NCBI RefSeq assembly: GCF_963855985.1
Contig: NC_087099.1
Span: 6,974,001-7,038,000 of the forward strand
Source of the DNA: Ostrinia nubilalis
Lineage: Eukaryota; Arthropoda; Insecta; Lepidoptera; Crambidae
Length of the DNA stretch: 64,000 nucleotides
Reading direction: 5' to 3'
Shown: positions 1 through 13,400 of the stretch, in pieces
Layout of the letters: each line of letters opens with the position of its first letter
Numbering within the stretch: position 1 is the stretch's first letter
The notes under the pieces: model-generated
Told to the model about the DNA's origin: nothing
Databases searched by the model: none
What the model saw: only the letters and a program-made list of their open reading frames with translations
Program-made: the position numbers and the translations under genes

Positions 1-3000
1 TTTAGATTAAGAAACTTTGTCAAATACAGTTGTTTTTTAGAATTTCGTAAACAAAATCACGAAACTACTACACGAAACAAACAATAGGATTTGCCAAATA
101 CTACACTACTAACTATAGAGGTGAACCCTATCTCGGAGCTAGCCAAAGTTGAATTGAAAGCCGTCTTCAGTTAATACTTACGACAAAGATCCCCTTTGTT
201 TCCCTCCAATTCTGCACTCGGGTTGGTGTCTAATTCCAAAATTGGTGACATAGTGGAGTCGCCGAGGGTACGTATGTAGTGGAGAGATTCCGTGGAGGGT
301 AGTTGAATGGAAAGCATGGTCGATCTGTTTTGATGCTTGACTTTTGTATTCTTTGGTGGTAGTTTGTGTTGTAAAGTGAAGTGATAGATTTCTAAAGACA
401 TAGTGCAAACTTTGAATTTGAGCGCGCATTGTGTCCAGAGTGAAAATGAGAACAATTCGCAATGGACCCGATGACGTCTTGAATCCTGCTTAAGAAAATA
501 CCGGTACCCACGGAATCCTTGAAAAAACAATAGAACTAAAACTCTATGTTCTATTATTTGAGTTACCTATATCAATTTCCACTTCACATTGGCACAAATA
601 AACCTCAAAGAGGTTTAATTGTCATTTAACAAAAGAAGAAGAAAAATAGGGTAGTGGAATCAGTGACGCAATCAGTTTCAAAAACTCAAAAGCCATATTC
701 ATTGCTGTGATTTGCCACCGGCGTGAGTGCATTATGCACGTACCCAGGTGTAGTGTAGCCATTATTTTATGCAAAATAAGCACGACTAGTCGGCTAATAA
801 TTTCGGGAACAATGCCGCTTTGTTTCTTGTCTTGCGATTTAGAGGCTCTGGTTAGTAATTGCGAACTCTACGAGTAGATTGCGACGCCGCTAATTCCTTC
901 CACGGTGTGAGCTCTGTAGAAGTATTTATTATTACAATTTCGAAGCAGATGTTGCCTTTTTTACCAATATTACTAACTTTGTGTTGTGGGCCAATGTAGA
1001 TCTTAGTTTTTCAGTTAGAACATTTTTAAACTCGCAAATTGATAGTTTTAGGCTTTTGTAACATATGGCTATCGTTATTCTAAGTTTCCTAGTTTGGTAA
1101 GGGCATTACAGACATTAATTAATTTAAAGGTAAACTACAGGGATGGACACCAAGCGATTCTTATGTCGAAACGTTTCAAGAAAAACACATGTCTTACAAA
1201 ATATTTTTTAATATAACTTTACATAAACAGCTAACTGCAACGATCACTATACATATCAATGGAAACACTATTCCCAAGATAATTGGAATTTTGATGTGAT
1301 AAATGGTAGTATTTATATTATACAGCCAGACGTTTGGAAAATATTGCAAAAACTTCGGGTTATACGAGTATCAGAGCGTTTACAGAATTAGGCGTTATCA
1401 CATTTCTTACAGAACTTATAGCAAAATAGATGAAATCGTAAATGGAGGTAATTTATTTAAAAGCTTTGTCACTTTAAATACAGGCTACAAGAGGGTTTCT
1501 TTAGGTGTTTTTCACATCGAAATCATCGGTCATTGCTACATTTAATTACAGACTATTTTCGCTTAAAAATTGTGACGGCAGACCAATGATTTCGGCGTGC
1601 AAAAGCTTCAAATTTACAATGACATTTATACAGCCGATATATTTCTTAAATTAGTTGGTTAAAGCAAACATAAAACTCTGGTTTAATACCAGTTTGAAAC
1701 GCCTAGTCTGCATGGACGTTAGCAATAGTCGGTGGGACTATTATTGTACTGTACACAGGTACCTAATAATATGGCAGTGTTGCTTGGGAATCGATATCAT
1801 TTGGGTCGCACTTCGCAATTTGAATACGAATTCGTTGCAGACACATAATTGTCTTAGTAGTTGTACCAATTCCGTCGTCAGACATTCGAGAACGTTCCTA
1901 AGCTGATTGTGGAGTATTCGGGATGGGTCTTTGTATTTTATGATCCTGTTTAGGGTTGTCACACACTAATCACTTTGACCCTGAGTGGGTGTTGCTTAAG
2001 ATCTCTTGCTAGGCTACAAGAGGTAGCGTTTTGTTGAGTTGATATTATCATATAAAGTAAAGGAGAGAAAAGGCGAGCGCTACCGCGTCAGATTAAAATA
2101 TTTTCGCAACTATTTTTACAACAACGACATTTTTAAATAGAAAAAAAATAAGGTAAGTCTATGTGGTATCATTCCCCAAGCAACGCCTTCGGTTGAATAA
2201 CGAAAAAGATATAAAAGCTTGATATTATACCGGAAGTACTAGTTACGTATAGCTATTTATTTATATTACAAAGCACACCATATTGTCTTTTATTGCAGAT
2301 TAAATCAGTAAGTATATTATATACATAACAATTTGTATGGGAAATGTTTGAAATAATTTTCAGCGTCAAGGGATTTTACAAGGTTTAAAATAAATGCATT
2401 TAATTTTTCACAGTTTTTCTTACATTAAAATTTCAAATCGCGTTTGATGTCTACGGCTCTCGTTTCTACTTTATATTGAGAGAGCAGGAGATACAAAGAT
2501 ACAATTGTAGCAATTATTTCCGATCTCGTTCTTTACTTGACTGGGCGACTCGCACAGGTATTGTAGCAGTTCTTTTAATTGTACAGTCGACAGCACTTGA
2601 ACATTTTTGTAGCAAAATATCAACCACATAAGTACCATCATACCACCACTATAGTGCTTTATAGTTCGATGTGACATCGCCCGTATCTTTGAAAGAAATA
2701 GATAGATACCTACTCAGTAGGCGATTTTTACTGGCTCTACTTTCTTTAATTTTTAATCGTTCATATGTTTTTTTATCACAAATTAATAATTACGGCAAAG
2801 GAATTTGTAATTTTTTGTATATTCCTACTTTTATTTTGCTAAATAATTAAAAAATCTGATTTCTTGTTAATATTATTACAAAAACAATGCTTCCTTTCAT
2901 GCTAAATGTTCTTAGAAGAACAACTTATGAAAATAATACACATAGTATGATGTGATCCGGGTAAAGCAATTAATTTTCAGTATTCGATCCGCGGCTATAG

Positions 3001-3641
3001 TGTTATGTATACTATCTCATAAACGCAGTTGCAGCCGGAATAGAAAAGACAAGTTTTATTTATCTTCATTTGTAGAGACAATGTAAGTCACCCACATACA
3101 AACGGGCCTACCTATAAGCACATCAGTTTGTTTCTTCGATTTCTGTCCGCCTCCCTTAGAAAGAGCTATCATCACCATCATTATTATTTCAGCCATAGGA
3201 CGTCCCGTCCACTGCTGAACATAGGCCTCCCCCAATGATTTCCATGTTGATTGATTAGTAGAGCCAAAGAATACGATGAGATGAAATAAATGTACATAGA
3301 AATCAGTGGCATGTCTCACGATGCGCTTTGGCTCTTATGACAACATAATTGTGCGAGAGAAAGAAAGAGCCAACTCTTTTCTAATTGGTTTGTAGTACTC
3401 TACGCGAGATTATTTTGTGAAAAATATGATAAGTATTATAATCATGGTGTCATTCTGGAAAGCTAAAACGAAGAATATGCCATAAAAATGTTATTCATAA
3501 AGTACCTATTTTTTGAAGATTTTTCTATAAGAACTAACTGATCTCTTCAGGCTGTGGTCCTTTGTGGCTCTAATCAGGAACCTATTGTAAATTACACTCT
3601 AGTATAACTCAGTTAATTACATTTGACGATAGCGTACGAAA
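1..3641. other. 3' flank of the DIP gene, no gene seen
   Basis: AT-rich sequence with only short random open frames. The only recognisable content is the LINE scrap near 3166-3262. I see no exon with flanking splice sites and no family motif. Confidence 0.6.
3166..3262 (-). mobile_element. LINE 3' fragment (reverse transcriptase C-terminus)
   Basis: Minus-strand translation reads NQSTWKSLGEAYVQQWTGRP, the end of ORF2 of a LINE very common in Lepidoptera. The following codons are altered and the upstream part is absent. It is a short dead scrap, followed by a CATCAT-type low-complexity tail. Confidence 0.75.
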
Positions 3642-4367
3642 TTTATTTTAAATACATATTACCTTCACGCTCATGCATATTAAATATGCAAATAAAAGAG
3701 CGAGACGCAACGAATTCTGCTATTATTTTTTGTATCAATTAAGGTTTAATGAAACTTAAATCATGAATATTTGGAGTTTATAGCAAACAAAATGTACATT
3801 TTACATGACGGATCACGTTCAGTATAATTCAATTCTCATTTAGCTTTTAAAGCACGAACTACTGACAATCAAAATATGTTTATGTCATCAACACACATTT
3901 CACATCAACAAATTACTTTAGTAAAACCAAAGCCGTAGTTATTATACGAGCTTTGAATAGGTGTACAAATGACTGATCAATAAAACAAAAGACAATATAA
4001 TTGACGACATAAACACTTTTTGATCGCCGCCCTAATAACAACTACATTACGATTATTGATTATACAATGGATATGGCACATGTAACATACAAATCTATCA
4101 GTCTTTCATATCGAGAAGTAGATCTAAATATTTACAATAATTACGTAGATTTTTAACGTTATTCTTCATAAAAATAAATTAAGAACATTTAACATACGAG
4201 ATTTTCGATGTCTTTTAACGTATTTAGGTTGCTAGTTCTTACGTAAACTATACAATTTGGTTTTCAACACAGCTTGAGTATTGGCTGGTGCTTCAGCCAA
4301 GTCATTTAGCACAGAACTCACATTCTAGTTGGCACTATGTCTTGACACCGGTACAGGTGACTTGGTG
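3642..4367 (-). other. Probable 3' UTR of the DIP gene with candidate poly(A) signals
   Basis: After the stop codon, minus-strand sequence is AT-rich and non-coding. The first minus-strand ATTAAA is at 3745-3750 and the first AATAAA at 3642-3647, about 620 and 720 bases past the stop. Either could end the mRNA. No transcript data are available, so the true end is unknown. Confidence 0.3.
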
Positions 4368-4453
4368 TCAGCTGGCGATGATGATGACTCCAACTGTGAT
4401 GAGCAGTTTGCCTTGGACGAGCGTGGAGCCCGAAGACTGGGTGGATTCATAAC
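4368..4453 (-). CDS. DIP: DIP gene coding exon 10: GPI-type C-terminus and stop
   Basis: The exon encodes residues 375-402: GYESTQSSGSTLVQGK, then LLITVGVIIIAS and TGA at 4368-4370. The small residues S381-T385, a short spacer and an 11-residue hydrophobic end with no cytoplasmic tail look like a GPI-attachment signal, as known for DIPs. The acceptor CTGCTGTTACCCAG is good and the phase fits. The hydrophobic part is on the short side, so an alternative last exon outside what I can recognise is possible. Confidence 0.82.
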
Positions 4454-7400
4454 CTGGGTAACAGCAGTTCATTTACTAAATAAACTTGTAAAGGGTCCTA
4501 CAAAGAAAATTTTAAAATGAAATAAGTAGTCTTGTATTTGGTCATATAAAGAAAGATTTAAGATGAAAACTTAAGTATCAATATTTTAATTTGTTTTAAA
4601 CTCAAAAGGACGCCATAGGTTCCTGTTATTGAAAATAGCGTTTCGACAGTTAGTAAAAATGCCCATTGATAAGTGTGGTATCTCGTTGTGGATAAAAAAA
4701 AGTCAAGGAAGGGACCTTATCTAGAGCAGGGTGATGATCGATAGACTTATTACGGGTACATAATGAATTCGCATTGCGCGTGGGCGCAAGCGATGACAGC
4801 CGATTCAAGCTGACAGTGCCCAAAATATCCTTGACGTAACAACGTTCTTGAAATCTACTTTAAGCGATTGGAGCCATAGATAAAGACTTGAGCGTGTTAG
4901 AGTAATAAGTCTAGTTAGATTTCAAAGAACAAAGTTAGTGTTACCTAGTTACGTTTAACTTAGTTTGGATTTAAAAGTCCAGAAAAAGAAGGTATTTTCT
5001 TGTGAAGTTGAACATGTTTAGTAAGATTTTATAAAATTATCAAAAAGTTATTTTTGTTTACTACATTTTTATGTCATTCCTCTTCTAATCGTAAAAAGCA
5101 GCAGATGCCCTTGATGTGTCCATTCACCTTTGGCATTATAACATACGAAACCAGCCATCTTGACTGACAGACGCTATATCACGCGAAAGATCGAATTGTC
5201 TAAAAATATTTTCAAGATCTATTTATAGAATAAGGTTCTTATAATGTGCACTGCATTATTCGTCATCATCATTTCAGCCCCAGAACGTCCACCGCTGAAC
5301 ATAGACCTCCCCCAATGACTCCCATATCCCACGGTTGGTAGAAACCTGCATCCAGCGCCTTCATGCTACCTTTATCAAGTTTATTTATCATTCATTGGAA
5401 TTTATGGGCGTAAAACTTAATTAAAAAATTACCATATTCCCTCCACTCTTCAAGCTCATAATCACCTAAGACTCTGTTTTCAGCGGAGCTGTCCCGAACT
5501 CGTGGTCTGTTTTTACCTGAGGAAAAACGAAACTAAATGTATTGAAGAAAAATCTCCCCTAAACTGATGTAGCCAATAAAGCTCTCGAGCTTGAACAAAA
5601 CATATGACGCCGTAAAGAATAGGAACGAAAGGCCAAATCTATAATAATACGGGCCACATTGGAAGTCAAAGCCCAAACAAAATCGCTTTTCCCACAATAA
5701 TATTACTAACGACCCAATTGTACGGAAGCATCGGGCCGCGGTGGCAAAACCAATAAATACAAAATCCAGAGTCGACCTTTTCCGTTCGCCAGCAGGAGAG
5801 CACGATGAATGTATAAAGGCACGCGCCCGTCACAACTTTTCAATGCTATTGCTTTTCTAATCGTGGTTAACGTGCCAAAATTGAAATCCCAAATTTTCCG
5901 GCACGTAGGTATTTGCCTAGAACGAGTATTGAGTTGATCATGAAAAATTAATCCGGAAATTCCGGAATTGATCGGCCCTGGAAGGGTTTCATTAGAAACT
6001 TTGAGGGCACTGTTTGGACATTAATTATTTCAATGTCTGAATCAGTTTCGTGAAACCAATTGAGAAGGGCTAATACATCATAAAACAGCATAGATAATAA
6101 AATATTTAATTAGATGAGTTTGGTCAGTGGTGTTAAAAGAGATTTTACCTTTTTTTCTGGGAGGATTTGTGGGAACATTGTTGTCTGTAGTGCTTACAGT
6201 AGAAGGCGCTGGTATTTCTGCAACAAACGTTACAAATTAGTCCGCTGTTCATGATAAATGGAAATTTAATGTCTTTCTTTTAAAGAAAAATGTGCTGAAA
6301 ACGTTCCTCGCTGAATCTAATTTAAAGGTTAAGCCAGTTACTCACGTTAGAATGTAATCGTATTTCAAGATCAATGAGTTGATAAGTCGATAGCTAAAAT
6401 TCCGTTTCTGCTCGACCCTTATCTGAATTCAAATTATAAACGAAATGTGACGTTAAAACGATAATTTAGGTACATTTGGGCTACGTACCGTCGAGGCGTA
6501 TGAGCCCATCAGTCTCCCCCAGGGAGTTCTTGGCAACGCAGCGGTACGAAGAAAAGTCCCTTGATGACACTTTCCGTATCGTTAATTTCATTTTCCGGCT
6601 GTAGTTGTCGTCGAAATACGTTGTGGTGTATTTTTCTCCTGTCGACAAAAAGTGTGTTGGTGGAAATTTAGTTTAGCTTTTATATTGTTATTATTAATTT
6701 CACGATATTTTTCACACTGTTTTTGTTGTTTGTTTTTGTACTTTACTGGCTTTCTCGTCTGAAAAGTTAATGCTCTTTCGCGCTACTTATGGGACTATCC
6801 AGTATTTTTATAGCATTGGCTGATATGATGACTTTCACGTACTTACCTGATATAATCATATCGCCTCTGTCAGTAGTCCAGTAGTTGATGGACGAAGGGT
6901 AGGCTTCTGTGTGACATTCCAGCGTCACATCCTGACCTATGTATGCAGCTTCCAGCTGGTTCGGTATTGAGAGCATCGGTGGAACTAATCAAAGAGAAGA
7001 TAACGTTATGTCACAGATACATTTATTCTGAAAGTATACAAAATTTTGGAGCTAGTAGATTTTCTTTATTGTAGGGACAATAATTAACATTTTTGAGTGG
7101 CCAGGATTTTCACACATCAATAAATGCAAATTTATTAATTTATCAAATTTATTTATTTACAGAAGATTTACACTCTTGGGAAAACCTTAGCTAGGTACTT
7201 TGGGGTCCGCACAAAATTTATTCAAAAAGTAAGTAGGTAGCAGGAGTTTGGAGCATGGAAGCGGATTTGGATTGGAGTTACCCAAATATTCAAGACGTCT
7301 TGTTGTGAAAACAGGTAACAACGAAGTCTCACATTATAGTATAGAGTTTTTACTGTGGCTTAAAAGCTACTGTAAGATACATTTGGTGCAAATAAAGAAA

Positions 7401-10400
7401 GGAAGAGCTGCGAAGCGGGAAATGACTACATAATAACATTATCAGGAACAGTCATAAAGATTTGTCTCCGGCCGTAAGTATAATGAAAACTGACAGTGCA
7501 TTCATAAGGAAGTCTCGGTGGCTAATCGAGTGTAAGTTACGTGAACGTTTCACGTATCCTATAAGGAATGGTGAGGACTGTGAACGCGCTGAGATACGGA
7601 ATGCGAATTAGGGGAGAGCCTCATTGCCCGGGCTTCAGTACGCCGTAAAGCAAAAAGAACGATCAGCTCATTGATTGAGATACCAGCTAGATCGATCGCT
7701 CTTTTTTATGCAGAAAAATGCATTGTGCATACCGATCACCTTGGAAGGTGCGACAGGTATTGGCGATTTAAAGCCTTGAAAGGTGCGACAGGTGAGAAAA
7801 AAGCAAAATAGAAAGTAGCCAAGTCGTTCATAGGTTTAATAAAATAATTAAAATTATATTTAATCTTATCAATGGATGGATAAATGGATTGATTGAAAGA
7901 TGTTTGTTACTTATTCACACAAAAACTATTTATTTAGGATTAATAATAATAATTCATGAATGAAATGATGAAGCTACAGTACTATGATTTATCCTTATAC
8001 CCCCTATCTACATCAAAATAACATTTGCGCTATAGTTTAGAAAGATATTGAGATTTTTGCCGCGGGCAAAAGCTAGTAAGAAGAACTGTTTTGCAGTTAA
8101 ACTTTATGGTAAAGTTAGAGTTAAACAAAATAGTTGAGTCCTCAAACTTCTGGGCTGTGGCACTGGGAACAGATAGTATCGGTATTACCGTTTTCGCGCC
8201 ATATTCCGTCGAATGATGCTCTAATTGGGCCCAAGTACCAATCTGCACGTGCTCAGCCAAGTACTCGTGCTCGTAAACAATAGAATAGGAACGGATACCT
8301 TTCTATTGCTTTGGAAATAAAGCTCAAAACTTTCAATGCTGTGGCTTGATTGTGTATTCAATCAGGGGGTAAAAATTAGCTATCCTACCATGCGTTTGCT
8401 AACAATTGCATTTTTAATGTTCATATTTGGGTATGTTTTTGAGCTTCTTAGTCGCTGTGGTTGTAACCACACGGTTTTGGTGTGGGTTACAGGGTATACA
8501 GCGTTATTTATTTGTAAACTTGTATAACAGCATCTCACAACGATTCACTTAATGTTGTTAAAATGTTAAAATGTAGGTATCTTACAATTTGATTTTCTTA
8601 TAAAATTCAGTGAAATCAGTTAGGTAGTCATTAAGTAGAAAAATCTAATTTACAAGTTATCTAAGGAACGTGTAATTCTATCTACGAAAAACATAGGAAC
8701 GCCAGTTGCTATATTAAGAACGATGATAATACACAAAGGAGAAGTTGACACTAATTCTCACATATCAGAAACGGTGTCACTAAATTATATTTCCATGAAC
8801 GTGAATCCCGTTTCGTGGGCTGTGGCGGGAAGGCGCCGGGAACGGATAGTATCGGCATTATCGCGTCCGCGCCGTATTCACGTCAGCATAATGCTCTAAT
8901 TGGGCGCAAGGATCAATCTATGATCATTCGTGACTTTGTGATACATAAAAGTTAATCGCTAGTGATGCGACTGTTATAAATCCCATTTAGTTACTTGTAA
9001 TTGAACAGTTATTGTATTTTAGATGTTTAATTTAATCTACAAGTAAATTATTGCAGATCTATTAATAGGCCAGTAAAATTAAACACAAAAATGAATTAAA
9101 TCGGAAATAAATCCTACTAAAGATTTTAGTGCTTTAATGGCTTCATTAGTTGCCCATAAAGACTGTCCTAGATTTTCGACTTCGACGGAGTTGTGCTTAA
9201 GTGGTGGGGGCCCCCGAAAGGGGCGCTTTTTCGGTTTTCCGGTTATACCGCGTAAAGGACTTTCCCTATCCAAAAGTGGTCTTCCTGATGGTAGAAGGGC
9301 ACTTAATCTTGCATTAAATAAGACCAAATTCATATGTTTTGAACAAACCGTTCTCGTGCAAATGTTCGGCAAAGTAGAAAATATGTGTATAATTAATGAT
9401 CCACGTCCAATGGCTCGTTACCCGCAGGCTTCCAAGTCTTGAAGAGGAGCGCCTCAACCAGTGTAACCCTATCAAGGCTTACGATTACGAGCTAGATGCG
9501 CCTATCCTTGTTCGTCCCAGCCGTTCCTTAAATGCGGTTGCTGCACCTCTTCCTGGCACTCACCTGAACGACTCTGTGTTACCTACTGTGGCTGCCCCTC
9601 TTCCTTGTATCTTTCTGCACGACTACGTTGCCTAGCCGTATGCCTGGTCTAAGGTTCGACGCCAAAAATCAACAACAACAAGTTCATATTAAAACGCTGA
9701 AGAGTTTTTTGTTTGTTTGTTTGCACGCGCTAATCTCAATAATTACTAGTTTGATTGAAATAATTATTTTTGTGTTGAATAGCTCATAAATTGAGGAAGG
9801 CTATAAGATATATACAATTACTCTACGACTAATAGAGGCGAAGCAGTAAAGAAAAATGTTGCAGGCACGGATAATAGTATTTAAACTATTTTCACGCATA
9901 CGAAGTTGATTTTGTGGCGTCGAACCTTGGACCAGGCATATGGCTAAGCAATTCAATCGTACAGGAGGGTACAAGGAAGAGGGGCAGCCATATTAGGTAA
10001 TACAGCGTCGTTCAGGAGAGTGCCAGGAAGAGGTGCAGCAACCGCAGTTAAGGAACGGCTGGGACGAACAAGGATAAGCGAATCCAACTCGAGAGCCTTG
10101 ACAGGGATACGCTGGTTAAGGCGACCCTTTACAAGGCTTGGGAGCCTATACGGGTAACGAGCCATTGGACGTGGAGAGGGTAATTAATTATACACATATT
10201 TTCTACTTTGCCGAACATTTGCACGAGAACGGTTTGTCCAAAATATATGAATTTGGTCTTATTTAATGCAGGATTAAATGCCCTTCAACCATCAGGAAAA
10301 CCACTTTTCGATAGGGTAAGTCCTTTACGCGGTATAACCGGAAAACCTAAAAAGCGACCCTTTCGGGGGACCCCACCACTTAAGCACAACTCCGTCGAAG

Positions 10401-13400
10401 TCGAAAACCTAGGAGAGTCTTAATGGGCAATCAATGAAGCCATTAAAGCAATAAAATCTTTTGTAGGAATTATTTCCGATTTAAAATCTAATTCTACTGG
10501 CCTATAATGCGAAACTAGGAACAAACGCTATTAGAGTAGGCGCACACCGATGATTTTTCATCGGCCGATAGTTTAGTCGGGCTGTTGATCAGTATGGGCA
10601 TGTATGGGAGTGCGCACACTACGCCGATTCGATTTGGCCGATTCTTCATACAATTTGAAATCGGGCACAACTATCGGCCAACTAAAAATCAATGGTGTGC
10701 TCTTAGTGAAATATATCAAAAGGCAGACAGCAAATATCCTAAATATTCACACAGAAAAAGTTGACATGAACACGAACAGCACGGAGTCACTAAATCATAT
10801 TAACGTGAATCCCGTTCCACGGGCTGTGGCGGGAAGGCGCCGGGAACAGATAGTATCGGCATTATCGCGTCCGCGCTGTATTTACGTCAGCATAATGCTC
10901 TAATAATCTAATTGGGTGCAAGGGCCAATCTGTGTACATACATCAGGAATAGACTTGGATCTGAGACAAAGTTAATCGTTAGTGCTGCGAATTAATTAAT
11001 CCCATTTAGTACTCGTAATTACCTAACTAATAACATTATTTATATTATCAAGATAAATATTAAATTATAATTCTTGTATTTTTTATGTTTAATCTACAAG
11101 TAACTTATGGCAATTCAACCAATTGAAAACTAGAAATGCCAGTCAAAACACATCACAAAGCAGATAACAATATGTACCCTTAATATTTATAAAGAACAAG
11201 TTGACACAAACACGACCACGGAGTCACTAAATCATAATTATTAACGTGAATCCCGTTCCGTGGGCTGTGGCGGGAAGGCGCCGGGAACAGATAGTATCGG
11301 CATTATCGCGTCCGCACCGTATTCACGTCAGCATAATGCTCTAATTGGGCGCAATTACGTCCGATCCGCCGGAACGCCGTCAGGTAGAGGTGTCCTCGTA
11401 AATACTCGTTAACGACGCTCACCCCGAGAAAAATAATATTTCTGAACGCCCTGACTCTAAGAAGAACGCTCACGTACTTACGAAGAATTTGAGGCCAAGT
11501 TAACGGCCCGGCAGAAATGCGCCGGTGTTTTCTTTCGCCAATGGGGAAGTAATATCGAGATAATTTGCGCGGCTGTCTTGAACGACCTTAAAATAAGGGA
11601 AAAGAACCTTTCGCAAAGAATTAATTTGTCATTATGAACTGAGGTTTCACTCGATTGGACTCATTAGTAATGGATCTTTGTAGAATACACACACGTGTTG
11701 CGAATTACGAGAAAAATATACGTTAGGCATCGGTACACTAATATTGATTACAAAGAAGTGCTCGTTCGTTCCCACCAATTGATGAGTAGATGAGGTGCCA
11801 TTTGATATTTTCATTAATTTGGCTTGCATTAAAAGCTAATTTATTATGTTAAAAAATAAATCTAATTTTAAAGCAGACATAATCACTTTTAGTTTCAATC
11901 TACGCAACATTTTTAATTTTGCTTAAAACAGTTAGAAAGCCGTTGAGCTTTTAACCGAACCGAATTTTCCGAACGTATTTGAATAAATTATGTAAATGTT
12001 CATGTTTTATTATCTAGTTAAAGGAAGGAATTAACTAAAGTGCGCGCGAATGTAGAGCGGGGGCCATGTTTTTAGTGGTGTAATCACGATCAAAATTTAA
12101 CCCCGCGGTTAACTGGGTGAGTTGTGGCCCGCAGTAATGAATGAGCAGTAACCACCCGGTATTTTAAATATTTTACGCTTTAATTATTAAGCTGCATTAT
12201 CGGTATCTTATAGGTTAATTATATAGGCTGCAATATGCTCTTAAAAGCGTTTTAAATGAGTTGTATATAGTGTACGGTAAGAGCCAAAGCACACGATGCG
12301 TTGCGGAGGCGGTGCGACGCCGTACATAGAAAAATCACGTGCGGTGCTCGCTGCGCCGCGTGAATCAACGAAATCCTTGCTGTGCGGCGCCACAACGCAT
12401 CGTGTGCTTGGTTCTAACGTTGATACCAAGATGCGTATTTTTAATCATTGCTTTATTACTAAGAGGAGATATGGCAAGCTATATCTTTGGGATATAATAA
12501 ACATTAGTGCCCTAAAAGGACTCACACTAATAAATGGAATTGAATTTGATTGTCGTTACTCTAATCTTTACCCTTACTCCAGGTGAAACCTTTAGATCCA
12601 AAGGGTTCGTCTCCCCATTATTGCTAATGGTTCAATTAGTACTACTAACATTAACAGTCTATGTTAGCGTGATTATACATTATCTCATCCAATATCGTCA
12701 CACAAAGTCCGATTATTAATTACGGTATATCCATCACACTAGTGTGTGACGTCACTGTTAAATTAGCGTAAACGGAATATTCTAACATAATGTTGTTTTC
12801 ATGATTGTCAATAAAAATAAAAATAAAATTGGTTGATATTATGCTGTAGGGTGAAGCATTTTTGAGATACTTTTGGGGACTTATTATATTATTCAAATTT
12901 AAGCCAGACGCCGCTTTCGACGATCATTGCATTTTTCTGTCTAGGCTCATTTTAGAATCAACTGTAGAGAAAAACCTGTTAGATATCATTTTATGTTCAG
13001 AAGAGGATGTTAAGGTTTTGCTTAAGTACCAAATACTTTAATTTTCCTTACCTTTCGACGCACAAGAATACCCACTTAGGGTATGAAAGTCGCTGAATAA
13101 TGTTGCGACGCGGGTGGGAACTTTAATACTGTATCTAATTACATTGATAAGTATCTAATGATCAAAATTCATAACCCAATCAAAATATGAATAACACTCA
13201 CACTGAACCATAAGCACGACACGCTTGCTGATCGACGGCGGGACGCCATTGGACGCTATGCATAAATACGGGCCCATGTGCAGGCGGGACACCTTCGATA
13301 TCGTCAGGTTCTCGCCATCCACCACGTTCACTGCAACAAACGTCAATATTCAGTTCCTTTCTAGTAATCATTAAGCTCTACTGCGATATTATATTTCGAA

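Larger units (their letters stand above)
8130..11352. repeat. Four-unit tandem array interrupted by two transposon insertions
   Basis: Units share a roughly 100-bp core, GGGCTGTGGCGGGAAGGCGC ... ATGCTCTAATTGGGCGCAA, at about 8154-8245 (diverged), 8817-8912, 10829-10922 and 11259-11352. They also share a unit start (about AAAACTAGGAACGCCAG) and a unit end (about TTTAATCTACAAGTAAC). After removing the insertions the period is roughly 400 bp. The last copy is truncated just after the core. Indels break any shared reading frame, so the units are not coding. Confidence 0.75.
6985..13201 (-). other. Intron 5 of the DIP gene (6.2 kb)
   Basis: It holds the tandem array at 8130-11352 with its fold-back and MITE insertions, and a second MITE at 12281-12414. 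6985-8130 shows only an 18-bp direct repeat containing GAAAGGTGCGACAGGT or close to it (about 7740-7757 and 7777-7794). 11353-11600 is less AT-rich, unexplained, and without a coding frame. 12415-13201 shows nothing. Confidence 0.75.

Noticed and set aside
12241..12719. Overlapping open frames of 60-96 codons
   Set aside because: They read through the MITE at 12281-12414 and its flank; no motif and no splice support.
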